Assembly (NCBI GenBank): GCA_947500445.1
Contig: CANMSB010000012.1
Location: forward strand, 58,492 to 122,491
Direction: 5' to 3'
Origin: an uncultured Flavobacteriaceae bacterium
GTDB lineage: Bacteria; Bacteroidota; Bacteroidia; Flavobacteriales; Flavobacteriaceae
DNA: 64,000 nt
Each line of letters begins with the position of its first letter. Within the stretch, counting starts at the first letter, position 1. The notes under the pieces were generated by a model. That model was not told where the DNA came from. It was given only the letters and a program-made list of their open reading frames with translations, and ran no database searches. This document shows, in pieces, positions 16,266 through 25,176 of the stretch. The position numbers were made by a program, and so were the translations under genes.

Positions 16266-18203
16266 TTATTTTCTTATGTGGAAAATATGAAAGGGCAGGT
16301 TCGGCCCCAGTTCTATATAGTTCCATTCATTGTTCCAAATGTAGCTATTGTTGCTTATCAGGTCATATACCGCTATGCTTTCACCGTGTTCCATACCCAA
16401 AGCGGCCATCGGTAATTGCACATGACCAATTTGTGTGTGATGGGAATCAAGGCTCACTACGATCAAGGTTTGATCGGTTCGATCGTCGTTCCATTTATGA
16501 AAGGCGATCAATTGTTCGTTCTCCATGGCACAAAACCGAATGTTGTTCGTTTGCTGCAGGGACGGATGGTTTTTGCGTATCTGGTTGATCTGTCCGATCA
16601 AATAGGTCAGCTTATTTTCGATCGTCCAGTCCCAATGCCGTACCTCGTACTTTTCGGAATGGAGGTATTCTTCCTTATTCGGCATGGCATCGGACACCAT
16701 ATATTCGAATACCGGACCGTAAATACCCAAGTTTCCGCTTAGGGTGGCGGCAAGGGCATAACGGATCAAATGCATGGCCTCGTTACTTCCCTGAAGGTGA
16801 TATGGGTTAATATCGGGGGTATTGGGCCAAAAGTTGGGCCGGTAATACTCCTTCATATCCGACTGTGTCAATTCGGTCATGTATTCGATCAATTCGTGCT
16901 TGGCCACCCTCCAAGTAAAATAGGTATAGCTCTGGGAAAACCCTTGTTTGGCCAATTGCTGCATAACTTTCGGTCGGGAAAAAGCTTCTGCTAAAAACAG
17001 CACGTCGGGATATTTTTTTTTGACTTCCCCAATAAGCCAATTCCAAAAATAATAGGGTTTGGTATGTGGGTTGTCCACCCTAAAAATATGCACTCCACAT
17101 TTTACCCAATGCAAGGTTACGCTGAGCAACTCGTTCCATAAGGCCTTAAATTCCTTTGTTTCGTAATGGAAGTTTACGATATCCTGATATTTCTTCGGTG
17201 GATTTTCGGCGTATTGAATGGTACCATCGGGGCGTTTTCGAAACCATTCGGGATGTGTTTCGATATATGGGTGATCTGGAGCGGCTTGAAAAGCGAGATC
17301 CATAGCGACCTCTATTCCCATATTCGCTGCCTTTTTCACCAAGTCCTTAAAGTCCTTTTCGGTACCCAACTCGGGATGTATCGCCTTATGGCCACCATGT
17401 TTGGAGCCAATGGCCCACGGAACTCCCGAATCGCCTTCCTTTGCGGTTACGGTATTGTTCTTTCCCTTACGGTGGACTTCCCCTATGGGATGTACGGGAG
17501 GGAAATAGAGCACATCAAAACCCATATCGGCAATACGGGGCAATAGCCGCTCACAGTCCTTGAAGGTACCATGCTGGCCATATTCCGGAGCGGAGGACCT
17601 CGGAAAAAATTCGTACCACGTACTAAAATTAGCCTTTTTACGATCTACATAAACTTGAAGCACGGCACTCTCGTTTGCCAAATTCCTTTGGGGAAACGTT
17701 AAGAACAATTGGTGTAGTTTCTCGGAAACCGCCTCCGATATGGCCGTATCATATGCGCTGTCATCCTTAAAAACAGTGATTAATTTTTTAAGGTAGGCCT
17801 GCGATTTTTTCAAGGCCTTTTTTTGGAGCCACTTTAGGTATTGTACGCCATCTAGCAATTCGCTACTTACCTTCTGGCCGTCGTCAAGTTTCGCCTGAAT
17901 ACCATGCTGCCAATTTAGCGCGTGGTCTACCCATCCCCTTATCCGGTACTCGTAAAACCCGGGTTGTTGAACGGTAAACTGGGCCTTGAAAACGTCCTGG
18001 CCCAAATGTGCCATTCGAATTTCATCAAATTTCGTTCGCTTTTCGTGCCGCACCAATAATTCGGCCTGAATCAAGTCGTGCCCGTCTCCCAAAACATCGG
18101 AATGTACCACAACATTCTCCCCCACTACCCGTTTGATAAAAAATGCACCTGATTGAAGTTGCGGCCTTACGTTCTCGATGACCACTCGTTCCTGTTTCCA
18201 CAT
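16266..18203 (-). CDS. glgE: Alpha-1,4-glucan:maltose-1-phosphate maltosyltransferase
   Basis: 645 residues, GH13_3. Diagnostic stretches are FRVDNPHTKP with nucleophile Asp377, FLAEAFSRP with acid/base Glu406, and FSQSYTYFTWR. The 29-residue spacing of the two catalytic residues equals that in characterised GlgE. An N-terminal all-beta plus helical-bundle region (about 1-190) matches the family. It extends alpha-1,4-glucans by maltosyl units from maltose-1-phosphate in the cytoplasm. It is first in the operon, and a Bacteroidota-type promoter lies just upstream. Confidence 0.95.
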   Translation of the reverse strand: MWKQERVVIENVRPQLQSGAFFIKRVVGENVVVHSDVLGDGHDLIQAELLVRHEKRTKFDEIRMAHLGQDVFKAQFTVQQPGFYEYRIRGWVDHALNWQHGIQAKLDDGQKVSSELLDGVQYLKWLQKKALKKSQAYLKKLITVFKDDSAYDTAISEAVSEKLHQLFLTFPQRNLANESAVLQVYVDRKKANFSTWYEFFPRSSAPEYGQHGTFKDCERLLPRIADMGFDVLYFPPVHPIGEVHRKGKNNTVTAKEGDSGVPWAIGSKHGGHKAIHPELGTEKDFKDLVKKAANMGIEVAMDLAFQAAPDHPYIETHPEWFRKRPDGTIQYAENPPKKYQDIVNFHYETKEFKALWNELLSVTLHWVKCGVHIFRVDNPHTKPYYFWNWLIGEVKKKYPDVLFLAEAFSRPKVMQQLAKQGFSQSYTYFTWRVAKHELIEYMTELTQSDMKEYYRPNFWPNTPDINPYHLQGSNEAMHLIRYALAATLSGNLGIYGPVFEYMVSDAMPNKEEYLHSEKYEVRHWDWTIENKLTYLIGQINQIRKNHPSLQQTNNIRFCAMENEQLIAFHKWNDDRTDQTLIVVSLDSHHTQIGHVQLPMAALGMEHGESIAVYDLISNNSYIWNNEWNYIELGPNLPFHIFHIRK

Positions 18204-18228
18204 AACGACCCTATTTCGTTGATTTTGT

Positions 18229-18258
18229 TAAAAATAGGGAATTAACCTTTAACCCAAA
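18229..18258 (-). promoter_or_regulatory. Putative glgE operon promoter
   Basis: Read on the minus strand, TTTG (18258-18255) is separated by 18 nt from TATTTTTA (18236-18229), close to the Bacteroidota TTTG/TAnnTTTG consensus. The distance to the glgE ATG at 18203 is suitable. Confidence 0.4.
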
Positions 18259-18406
18259 ATGGGAATTTTATATTTTTTTGTTGCCCTTACCGACCTAAAA
18301 AAACGGATGCAACCATTTTTGGAACGCTTTTTGAAACAGAGATTACAGAAATAACAAATGGTTTCGGGATGGCAACCAATGAACGATACCGCTTAAATAC
18401 GATATT

Positions 18407-18985
18407 ATGAAAAAAGTGACTTTAGCCCTAGCTGCCTGTATGGCATTATTCTTTATTTCCTGTGAAGGACCACAAGGACCTCCTGGTTTTGATGGCTTTG
18501 ATGGTAACAATGGACTTGACGGGCAGGACGGTATACAGGGGCAGGTATTTGAATTGGACGGGGTAAATTTCGGTTATGATGCCGAAGCCAACCTTTGGAG
18601 TGTGCTAGAAACCTTTGCCGACTATACCAATTTTGAAATTTTTGAATCCGATGCCGTTTTGGTGTATCGTTTTGATGGCCAGATCGATTTGGCCGATGGC
18701 AGCACTGCCGATGCATGGAGCTTGATCCCACAGAATTTTTTCGTTCCAGAAGGAACAATGCAGTATACCGTGGCGCATACTTTTTTGGATTTTGAACTGT
18801 TTATCGATGGTAATTTCGACCTTTCCCTTTTAAGCACCGATTTTACGGACAACCAAACCTTCCGTATCGTCATCGTGCCCAGCGAATTTTTACAAAGCGC
18901 CGATTTTGACCAAACCAATATCGATAGCGTAATGGGTAAAATGGGACTTGAAATGAACCAAATACAAAAACTGGAACTCCAATAA
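18407..18985 (+). CDS. Lipoprotein with a short collagen-like stretch
   Basis: 192 residues. The lipoprotein signal MKKVTLALAACMALFFISC ends at Cys19. The mature N-terminus at once enters Gly-X-Y triplets (GPQGPPGFDGFDGNNGLDG, about 21-40), then an acidic, aromatic-rich globular part with no motif I recognise. Such short collagen-like linkers followed by a beta-rich domain are frequent in Bacteroidota surface lipoproteins. Function is unknown. A MITE-like repeat begins 3 bp after its stop and lies between the gene and its terminator. Confidence 0.75.
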   Translation: MKKVTLALAACMALFFISCEGPQGPPGFDGFDGNNGLDGQDGIQGQVFELDGVNFGYDAEANLWSVLETFADYTNFEIFESDAVLVYRFDGQIDLADGSTADAWSLIPQNFFVPEGTMQYTVAHTFLDFELFIDGNFDLSLLSTDFTDNQTFRIVIVPSEFLQSADFDQTNIDSVMGKMGLEMNQIQKLELQ

Positions 18986-18988
18986 CAA

Positions 18989-19130
18989 TGAACTCATTTA
19001 GACTTTTTTCCCCGAACTGTCGGGAGGCTAAAAAATTATACTTTTTCGCTCGACGCGCCGGCCGGCTCCTCATCAAAAGGCCTTTAAATCACTAATTTTC
19101 GCTTCAATCCAAAAAGTCTAAATGAGTTCA
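18989..19130. repeat. 142-bp MITE-like element with perfect 20-bp terminal inverted repeats
   Basis: TGAACTCATTTAGACTTTTT at 18989-19008 is exactly inverted at 19111-19130. The interior has small GC-rich palindromes (CCCGA...TCGGG near 19011, GGCGCGCC-like sequence near 19053) and no ORF. No transposase is nearby and I see no convincing target duplication. It sits in the 3' untranslated region of the collagen-like lipoprotein gene. Confidence 0.75.
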
Positions 19131-19147
19131 ATATAAATAGGTACAAC

Positions 19148-19185
19148 AAGCCCTGTTATCATTTTGATGATAGGGCTTTTTCTTT
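19148..19185 (+). terminator. Terminator after the lipoprotein/MITE
   Basis: AAGCCCT (19148-19154) pairs with AGGGCTT (19172-19178), with an inner ATCA/TGAT extension, followed by a T-rich tail. Confidence 0.75.
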
Positions 19186-19356
19186 TACAACGGTTAATTT
19201 ATCCGTATGTATCGGAAATGGTACAACCGAAACGGTACAATGTTCGGACATTTAACACATCGGGTTTTACTTTTTTCGACACTTAGAAAAAATACCACTA
19301 CGCAAACGGTGCACTTTTGAAAGGAATACCGCATTTTTACGACAAAAACTAAAACT

Positions 19357-19866
19357 ATGGAACCCATGAAAAAATTTTTAATAGCACTGTGTATCGTATT
19401 TGTCGGTTGCAAGGGCAACGCTCAAAAACAGGAACGGACCGCGGAAAAAACGGACCAAAAGGAAACTGCCTACTCCGTAACCAAAACAGAAGCGGAATGG
19501 AAAAAAGAACTTACCGCGGAGGAATTTTACGTGTTGCGTAAAGCCGCGACCGAAAATGCTTTTACCAGTGATCTTTTGGAAAACAAAAAGGAAGGTACTT
19601 ACGTCTGTGCGGCTTGCTCGACCCCTTTGTTCAAAAGTGATACCAAATTCGATTCCGGTACCGGATGGCCCAGTTTTTATAAAGAGATCGAGGGCAATGT
19701 GGCCTATGATACCGACTACAAAATAGGATACGCACGAACCGAGGAACACTGTGCGACCTGTGGGGGACATTTGGGACACGTTTTTGATGACGGCCCGCAA
19801 CCTACCGGAAAACGACACTGCATTAATGGTGTGGCACTGGATTTTGTTCCCGCTGCTAAGGAATAA
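19357..19866 (+). CDS. msrB: Peptide-methionine (R)-S-oxide reductase, exported
   Basis: 169 residues. The N-terminus (start at 19357, or MKKFLI at 19366) is a lipoprotein-like signal with Cys in VGCKG, so the enzyme is probably periplasmic or membrane-anchored. The MsrB fold is clear: zinc pairs CAAC and CATC, GTGWPSF, GGHLGHVF, and the catalytic Cys in KRHCING. It repairs methionine-R-sulfoxide in envelope proteins. It is a single gene, with a REP-type palindrome beginning on its stop codon. Confidence 0.93.
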   Translation: MEPMKKFLIALCIVFVGCKGNAQKQERTAEKTDQKETAYSVTKTEAEWKKELTAEEFYVLRKAATENAFTSDLLENKKEGTYVCAACSTPLFKSDTKFDSGTGWPSFYKEIEGNVAYDTDYKIGYARTEEHCATCGGHLGHVFDDGPQPTGKRHCINGVALDFVPAAKE

Positions 19867-19891
19867 TACCATTTTAATTTTGAAAAGGTAT
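19866..19891. repeat. Solo REP-like palindrome, ATACC...GGTAT type
   Basis: A 26-bp imperfect hairpin starting ATACCATTTTAA and ending AAAAGGTAT. It begins at the last base of the msrB stop codon. It belongs to the interspersed family also seen at 21591, 32941, 44447, 45825, 46458, 51193, 51907 and 60563. Confidence 0.65.
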
Positions 19892-20016
19892 AACGACATG
19901 CATACCGACTTTTGATAGCCAACCTCACCTGATTATGGTAGGGAAAAAGCTGCATCGGTAGCCAACGATGTTTTCTGGTTTGCAATTTTGGTCCGGTTTT
20001 CGGATATTTCCATCCT

Positions 20017-20586
20017 ATGCTAGAAGCCAGCCACTATGTTGATAGCGTCCTTTTTGAGTTTCGGCGGTACAAAACGCTTGGGGACCATACCTTTACGCAA
20101 CTCACCTATCCCGAACTGCTGTACCGGTCAAATGATGCGGAGAATACTATTGCGCTCATCGTAAAACACATGGTCGGGAACATGAAAAGCAGGTGGACCA
20201 ACTTTTTAACGGAGGACGGCGAGAAGGAATGGCGTAACCGGGAGTCGGAATTTGAGTCGCCCTATGCTTCTAAAAAAGAGTTGGTATCGGCCTGGGATTC
20301 CGGTTGGCAGTGCCTCTTCGATGCCTTGTCCCAAATAGATGCAACCTCATTTGGAAATACCATTAAGATCAGGGGCGAATCGCATTCGATCGTTCAAGCG
20401 GCACATCGGCAGTTGGCACATTATTCGTACCATGTGGGGCAAATTGTTTTTTTGGGCAAACAACTGAAAAAAGAGCAATGGCAGTCCCTATCCATACCCA
20501 AAGGCGGGTCGGAAGCTTTTAACCAAACTACCTTTGGCTTGCACAAGGCATCGAACCAATCGAACAAACAACGGAACGAAACGTAA
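20017..20586 (+). CDS. DUF1572/DinB-like protein
   Basis: 189 residues. The helical-bundle pattern of the DinB superfamily is seen, with histidines positioned as in metal-binding members: IVKHMVGNMKSRW (about 49-61) and an AHRQLAHYSYHVGQI segment (about 129-143) near the C-terminus. DinB-like proteins are often thiol-dependent transferases, for example bacillithiol transferases; a BshC gene is present at 49487. A specific activity cannot be assigned. Confidence 0.72.
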   Translation: MLEASHYVDSVLFEFRRYKTLGDHTFTQLTYPELLYRSNDAENTIALIVKHMVGNMKSRWTNFLTEDGEKEWRNRESEFESPYASKKELVSAWDSGWQCLFDALSQIDATSFGNTIKIRGESHSIVQAAHRQLAHYSYHVGQIVFLGKQLKKEQWQSLSIPKGGSEAFNQTTFGLHKASNQSNKQRNET

Positions 20587-20689
20587 ATGGTACACTAAAG
20601 ATGAGAATCGGCACCCCCGTTTATTTACTGCGCTATTTCCCTGCAACTTGACCGTGCAGCCTCACAATGTTTTAAATTGGTATAAAACT

Positions 20690-21463
20690 TTAGCGTGTTT
20701 TCGCCTCGTTCCAAAAAACGTTCATCTCGTCCAAGGTCATGTCCTTTAATTCCTTATCCATATCCTTGGCTTTTTCTTCCAGGTATTGAAACCGTTTTAT
20801 AAATTTTTTATTGGTGCGCTCCAAGGCATTTTCGGGATTTACACCTAAAAACCGGGCATAATTGATCATTGAAAAAAGTACGTCGCCGAACTCCGAAGCA
20901 ACGCGGTCCGGGCTGCCGTTGCTTACTTCTTCCTGTAGTTCCCCTAGTTCTTCCTGTACCTTTTCCCAAACCTGTTCGGGTTTTTCCCAATCGAACCCGA
21001 TACCGGCAACCTTATCTTGTATCCGGTTGGCCTTCACCACCGCCGGCAATCCATTGGGTACTCCTTCCAAAACACTCTTTTTACCTTCTTTAAGCTTGAT
21101 CTGCTCCCAATTTTGTTGTACCTCTTCAGCGCTGTCCACGGAAAGGTCCCCATAAATGTGGGGATGCCTATGGATCAGTTTTTCCGAAATACCGTTACAG
21201 ACATCGGCGATATCAAAATGGTCGGTCTCACTGCCAATTTTGGCGTAAAAAACAATGTGTAACAATACATCGCCCAGCTCCTTTCGCACCTCGTCCAAAT
21301 CGTTGTCCAGAATGGCATCGGCCAGCTCATAGGTTTCCTCGATCGTCAAATGGCGAAGACTTTCCATGGTCTGCTTTTTGTCCCACGGGCATTTTTCCCG
21401 CAACTCGTCCATAATCGTAAGCAAGCGATCAAATGCTTTTAATTGCGCGGCTCTAGTGTTCAT
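20690..21463 (-). CDS. mazG: Nucleoside triphosphate pyrophosphohydrolase MazG
   Basis: 257 residues from ATG 21463; an ATG at 21481 would add six weak residues. There are two MazG domains. The first has CPWDKKQT, EETYELADAI and ELGDVLLHIVF; the second has EELGELQEEV and EFGDVLFSMINYAR. Acidic EExxE/ExxD clusters bind Mg2+. It hydrolyses NTPs/dNTPs to NMP and PPi, a house-cleaning or stringent-response role. Confidence 0.93.
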   Translation of the reverse strand: MNTRAAQLKAFDRLLTIMDELREKCPWDKKQTMESLRHLTIEETYELADAILDNDLDEVRKELGDVLLHIVFYAKIGSETDHFDIADVCNGISEKLIHRHPHIYGDLSVDSAEEVQQNWEQIKLKEGKKSVLEGVPNGLPAVVKANRIQDKVAGIGFDWEKPEQVWEKVQEELGELQEEVSNGSPDRVASEFGDVLFSMINYARFLGVNPENALERTNKKFIKRFQYLEEKAKDMDKELKDMTLDEMNVFWNEAKTR

Positions 21464-21550
21464 TGTCATAAATTTTATCAAAAATACGACCCGGCGCGTT
21501 CATCATACTCAAAATCCGGTTACAATTTCAAAAAAGACACCGCTGTATCC

Positions 21551-21575
21551 TTTAAAGGGCCATTTTCCCTTTAAA
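21551..21575. other. Perfect 9-bp inverted repeat between mazG and the TIM-barrel gene
   Basis: TTTAAAGGG (21551-21559) and CCCTTTAAA (21567-21575) with a 7-nt loop. It lies between divergent genes, so it may be an operator rather than a terminator; there is no T run. Confidence 0.4.
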
Positions 21576-21590
21576 TGAGGTGACGGATTT

Positions 21591-21616
21591 ATACCGTTTT
21601 AACTTTAAAATGGTAT
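21591..21616. repeat. Solo REP-like palindrome, ATACC...GGTAT type
   Basis: A 26-bp hairpin with a 10-bp stem (ATACCGTTTT and AAAATGGTAT, one mismatch) and loop AACTTT. It is a member of the dispersed family and lies in the mazG/TIM-barrel divergent spacer. Confidence 0.75.
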
Positions 21617-21812
21617 TATTTCTTGGTAAGCAGCGGCCATACACAATATCCCGGCACAGGCTATCGGGTATTTTTCGTTACTTCGGACTCCTTGGTTTTC
21701 AAACCCTTTTAATAGGTGTATTCTTGTGCAGAATGGAAATCTCATTATTGAAGGTTCTCTTTTCTCAAAAATTCTTGGTTCTTTCTCGTATATTAAGGCC
21801 TTCAATTAAAAC

Positions 21813-22649
21813 ATGTATATGACAACAAGAAGGTCTTTTATAAAACGATCGGGTACGGCGGCAATTGGCGCACTTGTACTACCGACTATGGGTTGTTCTG
21901 CACCGTCACCGGCTTTTGGCGTGCAATTGTACTCTTTTCGGGATGCATTGGCCAAAGATGCTATAAAAACCTTAGAGGGAATCGCCGGGCTTGGTATAAA
22001 AAAAATTGAATCGGCCCGCAGTGACAAAGGATTGTATTACGGATTGCGCCCAGAACAAATGGGCAAGGTATGTGCCGATCTGGGCATGCAGCTGATCAGC
22101 GGGCACGTTCACTTGGACGACACCTTTGAAAACACCATGGAACAAGCGGCCGCTTCCGGACAGGAATACGTCATCTGTTCCTCCCTACCTACGAACGGGC
22201 AACATGTCGATAATTACAAAAGCGTGGCCGAAGCCTTTAACAAGGCCGGGGAAGCCTGTAAAAAAATGGGGCTTAAATTCGGGTACCACAATCACGAGTA
22301 CGAGTTCGAATCGGACAAAGGCACTGTGCTCTACGATATTTTAATGGATGAGACCGTACCGGAACTGGTACATATGGAACTTGACCTCGGTTGGGTAATC
22401 GTTGCAAAAAAAGATCCACTACACTACTTCGAAAAGTATCCCGGAAGGTTCCCGCTTTGGCACTTGAAGGACATGAACCTGGCCAACAATGAAAGTACGG
22501 AGTTCGGTAAAGGGGCCTTGGACATCAAAAAAATGATGCAGTACCAGAAGCAGTCCGGTGTCGACCATATTTTTATCGAACAGGAAGAGTATGCCAGCAC
22601 TCCCATGGAGAGCATGCAACACAATATGGATTTCTTAAAACAACTATAG
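21813..22649 (+). CDS. Tat-exported sugar phosphate isomerase/epimerase-like TIM-barrel protein
   Basis: 278 residues (ATG 21813, or 21819). The N-terminal TTRRSFIKRSG is a twin-arginine signal, followed by a hydrophobic stretch and a Cys in TMGCSA, possibly a lipoprotein. The AP-endonuclease-2-type barrel carries metal-site motifs FGYHNHEYEF, ELDLGW, WHLKDM and IEQEEY. Such proteins isomerise or epimerise keto-sugars; the exact substrate is unknown. It is followed 3 bp later by an SMP-30 lactonase-like gene, so together they may handle a sugar or sugar lactone outside the cytoplasm. Confidence 0.85.
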   Translation: MYMTTRRSFIKRSGTAAIGALVLPTMGCSAPSPAFGVQLYSFRDALAKDAIKTLEGIAGLGIKKIESARSDKGLYYGLRPEQMGKVCADLGMQLISGHVHLDDTFENTMEQAAASGQEYVICSSLPTNGQHVDNYKSVAEAFNKAGEACKKMGLKFGYHNHEYEFESDKGTVLYDILMDETVPELVHMELDLGWVIVAKKDPLHYFEKYPGRFPLWHLKDMNLANNESTEFGKGALDIKKMMQYQKQSGVDHIFIEQEEYASTPMESMQHNMDFLKQL

Positions 22650-22652
22650 ACC

Positions 22653-23582
22653 ATGGCACGCTTCAAATTTCGCATACCACCATCAACACGTTCGTTATCC
22701 GTAATGGTATTTTTTCCCATCCTATTTTTTTCGGGCTGCCAGGCCCAAGAGAACCGTATTGTTGCCGAAACGACAACACTCCAATTGGTATCGGATGCCT
22801 ATGAATTTACGGAAGGACCGGCCGTAGACGGTAACGGCGATGTGTATTTTACGGATCAACCCAACGACCGGATCTTAAAGTGGGAGGCGAAGACCAATAC
22901 GGTTTCGGAGTGGCTTTCCCCGTCGGGGCGTTCCAACGGATTGTACATGGATCAAAATGGAAATCTATTGGCCTGCGCCGATGAAAAAAACGAACTTTGG
23001 CAAATCGCCCCAGATAAATCGGTTACCGTTCTAATAGACAATTATAAGGGTAACACCCTTGGCGGACCAAATGATCTATGGATCGCTCCCGATGGGAATA
23101 TTTATTTTACCGATCCCCTATACGAAAGGCCTTGGTGGAACCACAGTGCCCCCCAAATTTCCGAACGGCGGGTCTATTTTTATAATAGTACTACCAAAAC
23201 GTTACAAATTGCAGCGGAAGGCGGCTATCAACAGCCCAATGGCATTATCGGATCGCCAGATGGAAAAACCCTGTACATCGCCGATAACGATGCCAAAAAA
23301 ACCTACGCTTTTACTATAAACGGGGACGGTTCACTTACCGACAGGGTACTTTTTGCCGATATGGGATCGGACGGAATGACCATTGACCAAAATGGAAACA
23401 TTTACCTGACCGGGGATGGCGTTACCGTTTTTGATTCCGATGGAAAAAAATTGCGACACATTCCCGTTCCCGAAAAATGGACGGCAAACGTCACCTTCGG
23501 TGGAGCGGATAGAAAAACATTGTTCATTACCGCCATGGATTCCGTATACACCTTAGAAATGTTGGTGGCAGGGGCCTATTGA
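22653..23582 (+). CDS. SMP-30/gluconolactonase/LRE family lipoprotein
   Basis: 309 residues. A long signal ends in the lipobox FSGCQ (Cys about 29). The six-bladed propeller shows the family metal-site motifs: TEGPAVDGNGDVYFTD (Glu), GGPNDLWIAPDG (Asn), QQPNGIIGSPDG and SDGMTIDQNGNIYLT (Asp). It probably hydrolyses a sugar lactone in the periplasm. It is coupled to the preceding TIM-barrel gene and ends at a strong shared terminator. Confidence 0.87.
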   Translation: MARFKFRIPPSTRSLSVMVFFPILFFSGCQAQENRIVAETTTLQLVSDAYEFTEGPAVDGNGDVYFTDQPNDRILKWEAKTNTVSEWLSPSGRSNGLYMDQNGNLLACADEKNELWQIAPDKSVTVLIDNYKGNTLGGPNDLWIAPDGNIYFTDPLYERPWWNHSAPQISERRVYFYNSTTKTLQIAAEGGYQQPNGIIGSPDGKTLYIADNDAKKTYAFTINGDGSLTDRVLFADMGSDGMTIDQNGNIYLTGDGVTVFDSDGKKLRHIPVPEKWTANVTFGGADRKTLFITAMDSVYTLEMLVAGAY

Positions 23583-23644
23583 TGAGATGTAGCGGGTCAA
23601 GGGAATGCCAAGGTATCGACGTCTGTAAAAAAAATTAGTAAAAA

Positions 23645-23676
23645 AAAAGGGACCATGGTGTGCCATGGTCCCTTTT
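23645..23676. terminator. Bidirectional terminator
   Basis: A perfect 14-bp stem (AAAAGGGACCATGG with its inverse) and a 4-nt TGTG loop, with A/T runs on both sides. It lies between the converging SMP-30 and DUF2853 genes and should serve both. Confidence 0.9.
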
Positions 23677-23696
23677 ACTTTTTTTGTGAGCTACTA

Positions 23697-24029
23697 CTAG
23701 CTCAACTCATGTGCTACCAAATAGTAGAACGCGGGACGGCTCTTCATCCGAATACCCGACATTTTCTCCGCAACCGCATGTATCGCGGCCATGGCTTTGT
23801 CCTTATCGCTAACACCCAGTTTTTTCTCGACAAAGTTTCTACGAACGGTCTCCAATTCGGATTCGTCCTTACCGGAAACCAGCGTGGCATCTTTGTTATC
23901 TACCATCGATTTTAGGCTGTTTACATACCCGCTCAACTGCTCGTCATCGATGTTGGAAACACCACATTCGTTCAATTGTTTTACCGCAGTCGCTTTTAAG
24001 GCCGCTAATTTGTCATCTCTTTCACTCAT
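23697..24029 (-). CDS. DUF2853 family protein
   Basis: 110 residues, soluble, helical and highly charged, matching the small DUF2853 family. Its motifs include SELETVRRNFVEKKLG and the C-terminal SRPAFYYLVAHEL. No enzyme motif is visible and the role is unknown. It is a single gene. Confidence 0.82.
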   Translation of the reverse strand: MSERDDKLAALKATAVKQLNECGVSNIDDEQLSGYVNSLKSMVDNKDATLVSGKDESELETVRRNFVEKKLGVSDKDKAMAAIHAVAEKMSGIRMKSRPAFYYLVAHELS

Positions 24030-24426
24030 TGTATTCTTGTTTAGGGTTACTAGATAGTTGTGTTGAATTGTTATTTTTCTACTGGTTAAGTTAAAAAAAA
24101 ACTATCGAAAAAAATGGAAAAATGTTTTAGAAATTCAATTTCCCCCTGTTTATAGCTGGATTCTTTCTCAAAATCACCGAAAGATTCCAAAAAAACTAAG
24201 AATTCCCCAAAACCGCAATGGATGACATCGTTTCGAAATATAGGTACCCGTTTCTAAAAGGTTCAACAAAAGTATGCTCCCATGACCATGATCTGCCCAA
24301 GTGGTTTTAAAGATTGCATTTCCCGATCTCGATTGTTGTCCGGTGCGTAAAAAACCAAAAGATAGTACCCAAGGGGAATCGGTCGCACCGATAAATTATT
24401 TATCTTCCTACCCTTAATGGTAACTA
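24030..24426. other. Intergenic, no gene seen
   Basis: 397 bp between the divergent DUF2853 and aquaglyceroporin genes. It is AT-rich with many stops in all frames. It must hold both promoters; TATCTTCC at about 24401 is a possible -7 element for the aquaglyceroporin, but no good -33 partner is seen. Confidence 0.4.
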
Positions 24427-25158
24427 ATGCCTATGAGCGCCTATCTTTTCGAATATATTGGAACCGCCATGCTGCTCCTGTTAGGAAACGGAATCGTTGC
24501 GAATGTATTATTAAAAGGTACCAAAGGAAACAATGCCGGTTGGATCAGTATTACCATAGGCTGGGGAATGGCCGTATTCGTAGGTGTATTCATTTCGGCC
24601 GATGCCAGTGGCGGACATTTGAACCCTGCGGTCACCCTCGCGTTCGCGAGTGCCGGAAAGTTTGCCTGGACCCTTGTCCCGGGTTATATCCTAGCGCAAT
24701 TTTTGGGTGCTATGACCGGTACCACCCTGGTTTGGCTTTTATATAAGCAACACTACGACATTACAGAGGATAAAAATGCTATAATGATGTCATTTGCGAA
24801 CGTTCCCGCCATTCGCCATTCGTTCTGGAACTTTTTGAGCGAAGTCATCGCTACATTTGCCTTTGTATTGGCCATTTTCCATATTGCCGGCGGAAGCGTG
24901 TCCGACGCGCCCATCTCGCTGGGATCCCTAGATGCCTTGCCAGCAGGTCTATTGGTACTGGCCATAGGCATCAGTCTTGGCGGACCTACCGGCTATGCCA
25001 TAAACCCCGCAAGAGACCTTGGGCCCCGGATCATCCATGCGCTATTGCCCATTAAGAATAAGGGACATAGCCATTGGTATTATGCCTGGATTCCCGTGGT
25101 TGCCCCGAGTATCGGTGGAGTATTGGCAGCAATTGTATATTTGTATTTGCCTACTTGA
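24427..25158 (+). CDS. MIP-family aquaglyceroporin (glycerol facilitator-like)
   Basis: 243 residues with six transmembrane segments. The two half-helix motifs are GGHLNPAVTLA and AINPARDLGPR. The Asp after the second NPA and Arg of NPARD is the GlpF-type signature, favouring glycerol or small polyols over water alone. It starts a four-gene plus-strand group with hydrolases; the next gene begins 18 bp after its stop. MSAYLF at 24433 is an alternative start. Confidence 0.9.
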   Translation: MPMSAYLFEYIGTAMLLLLGNGIVANVLLKGTKGNNAGWISITIGWGMAVFVGVFISADASGGHLNPAVTLAFASAGKFAWTLVPGYILAQFLGAMTGTTLVWLLYKQHYDITEDKNAIMMSFANVPAIRHSFWNFLSEVIATFAFVLAIFHIAGGSVSDAPISLGSLDALPAGLLVLAIGISLGGPTGYAINPARDLGPRIIHALLPIKNKGHSHWYYAWIPVVAPSIGGVLAAIVYLYLPT

Positions 25159-25176
25159 CCTTAAAACAAAAACAAA

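Noticed and set aside
19378..19899. Minus-strand ORF of 173 codons
   Set aside because: Antisense shadow of msrB.
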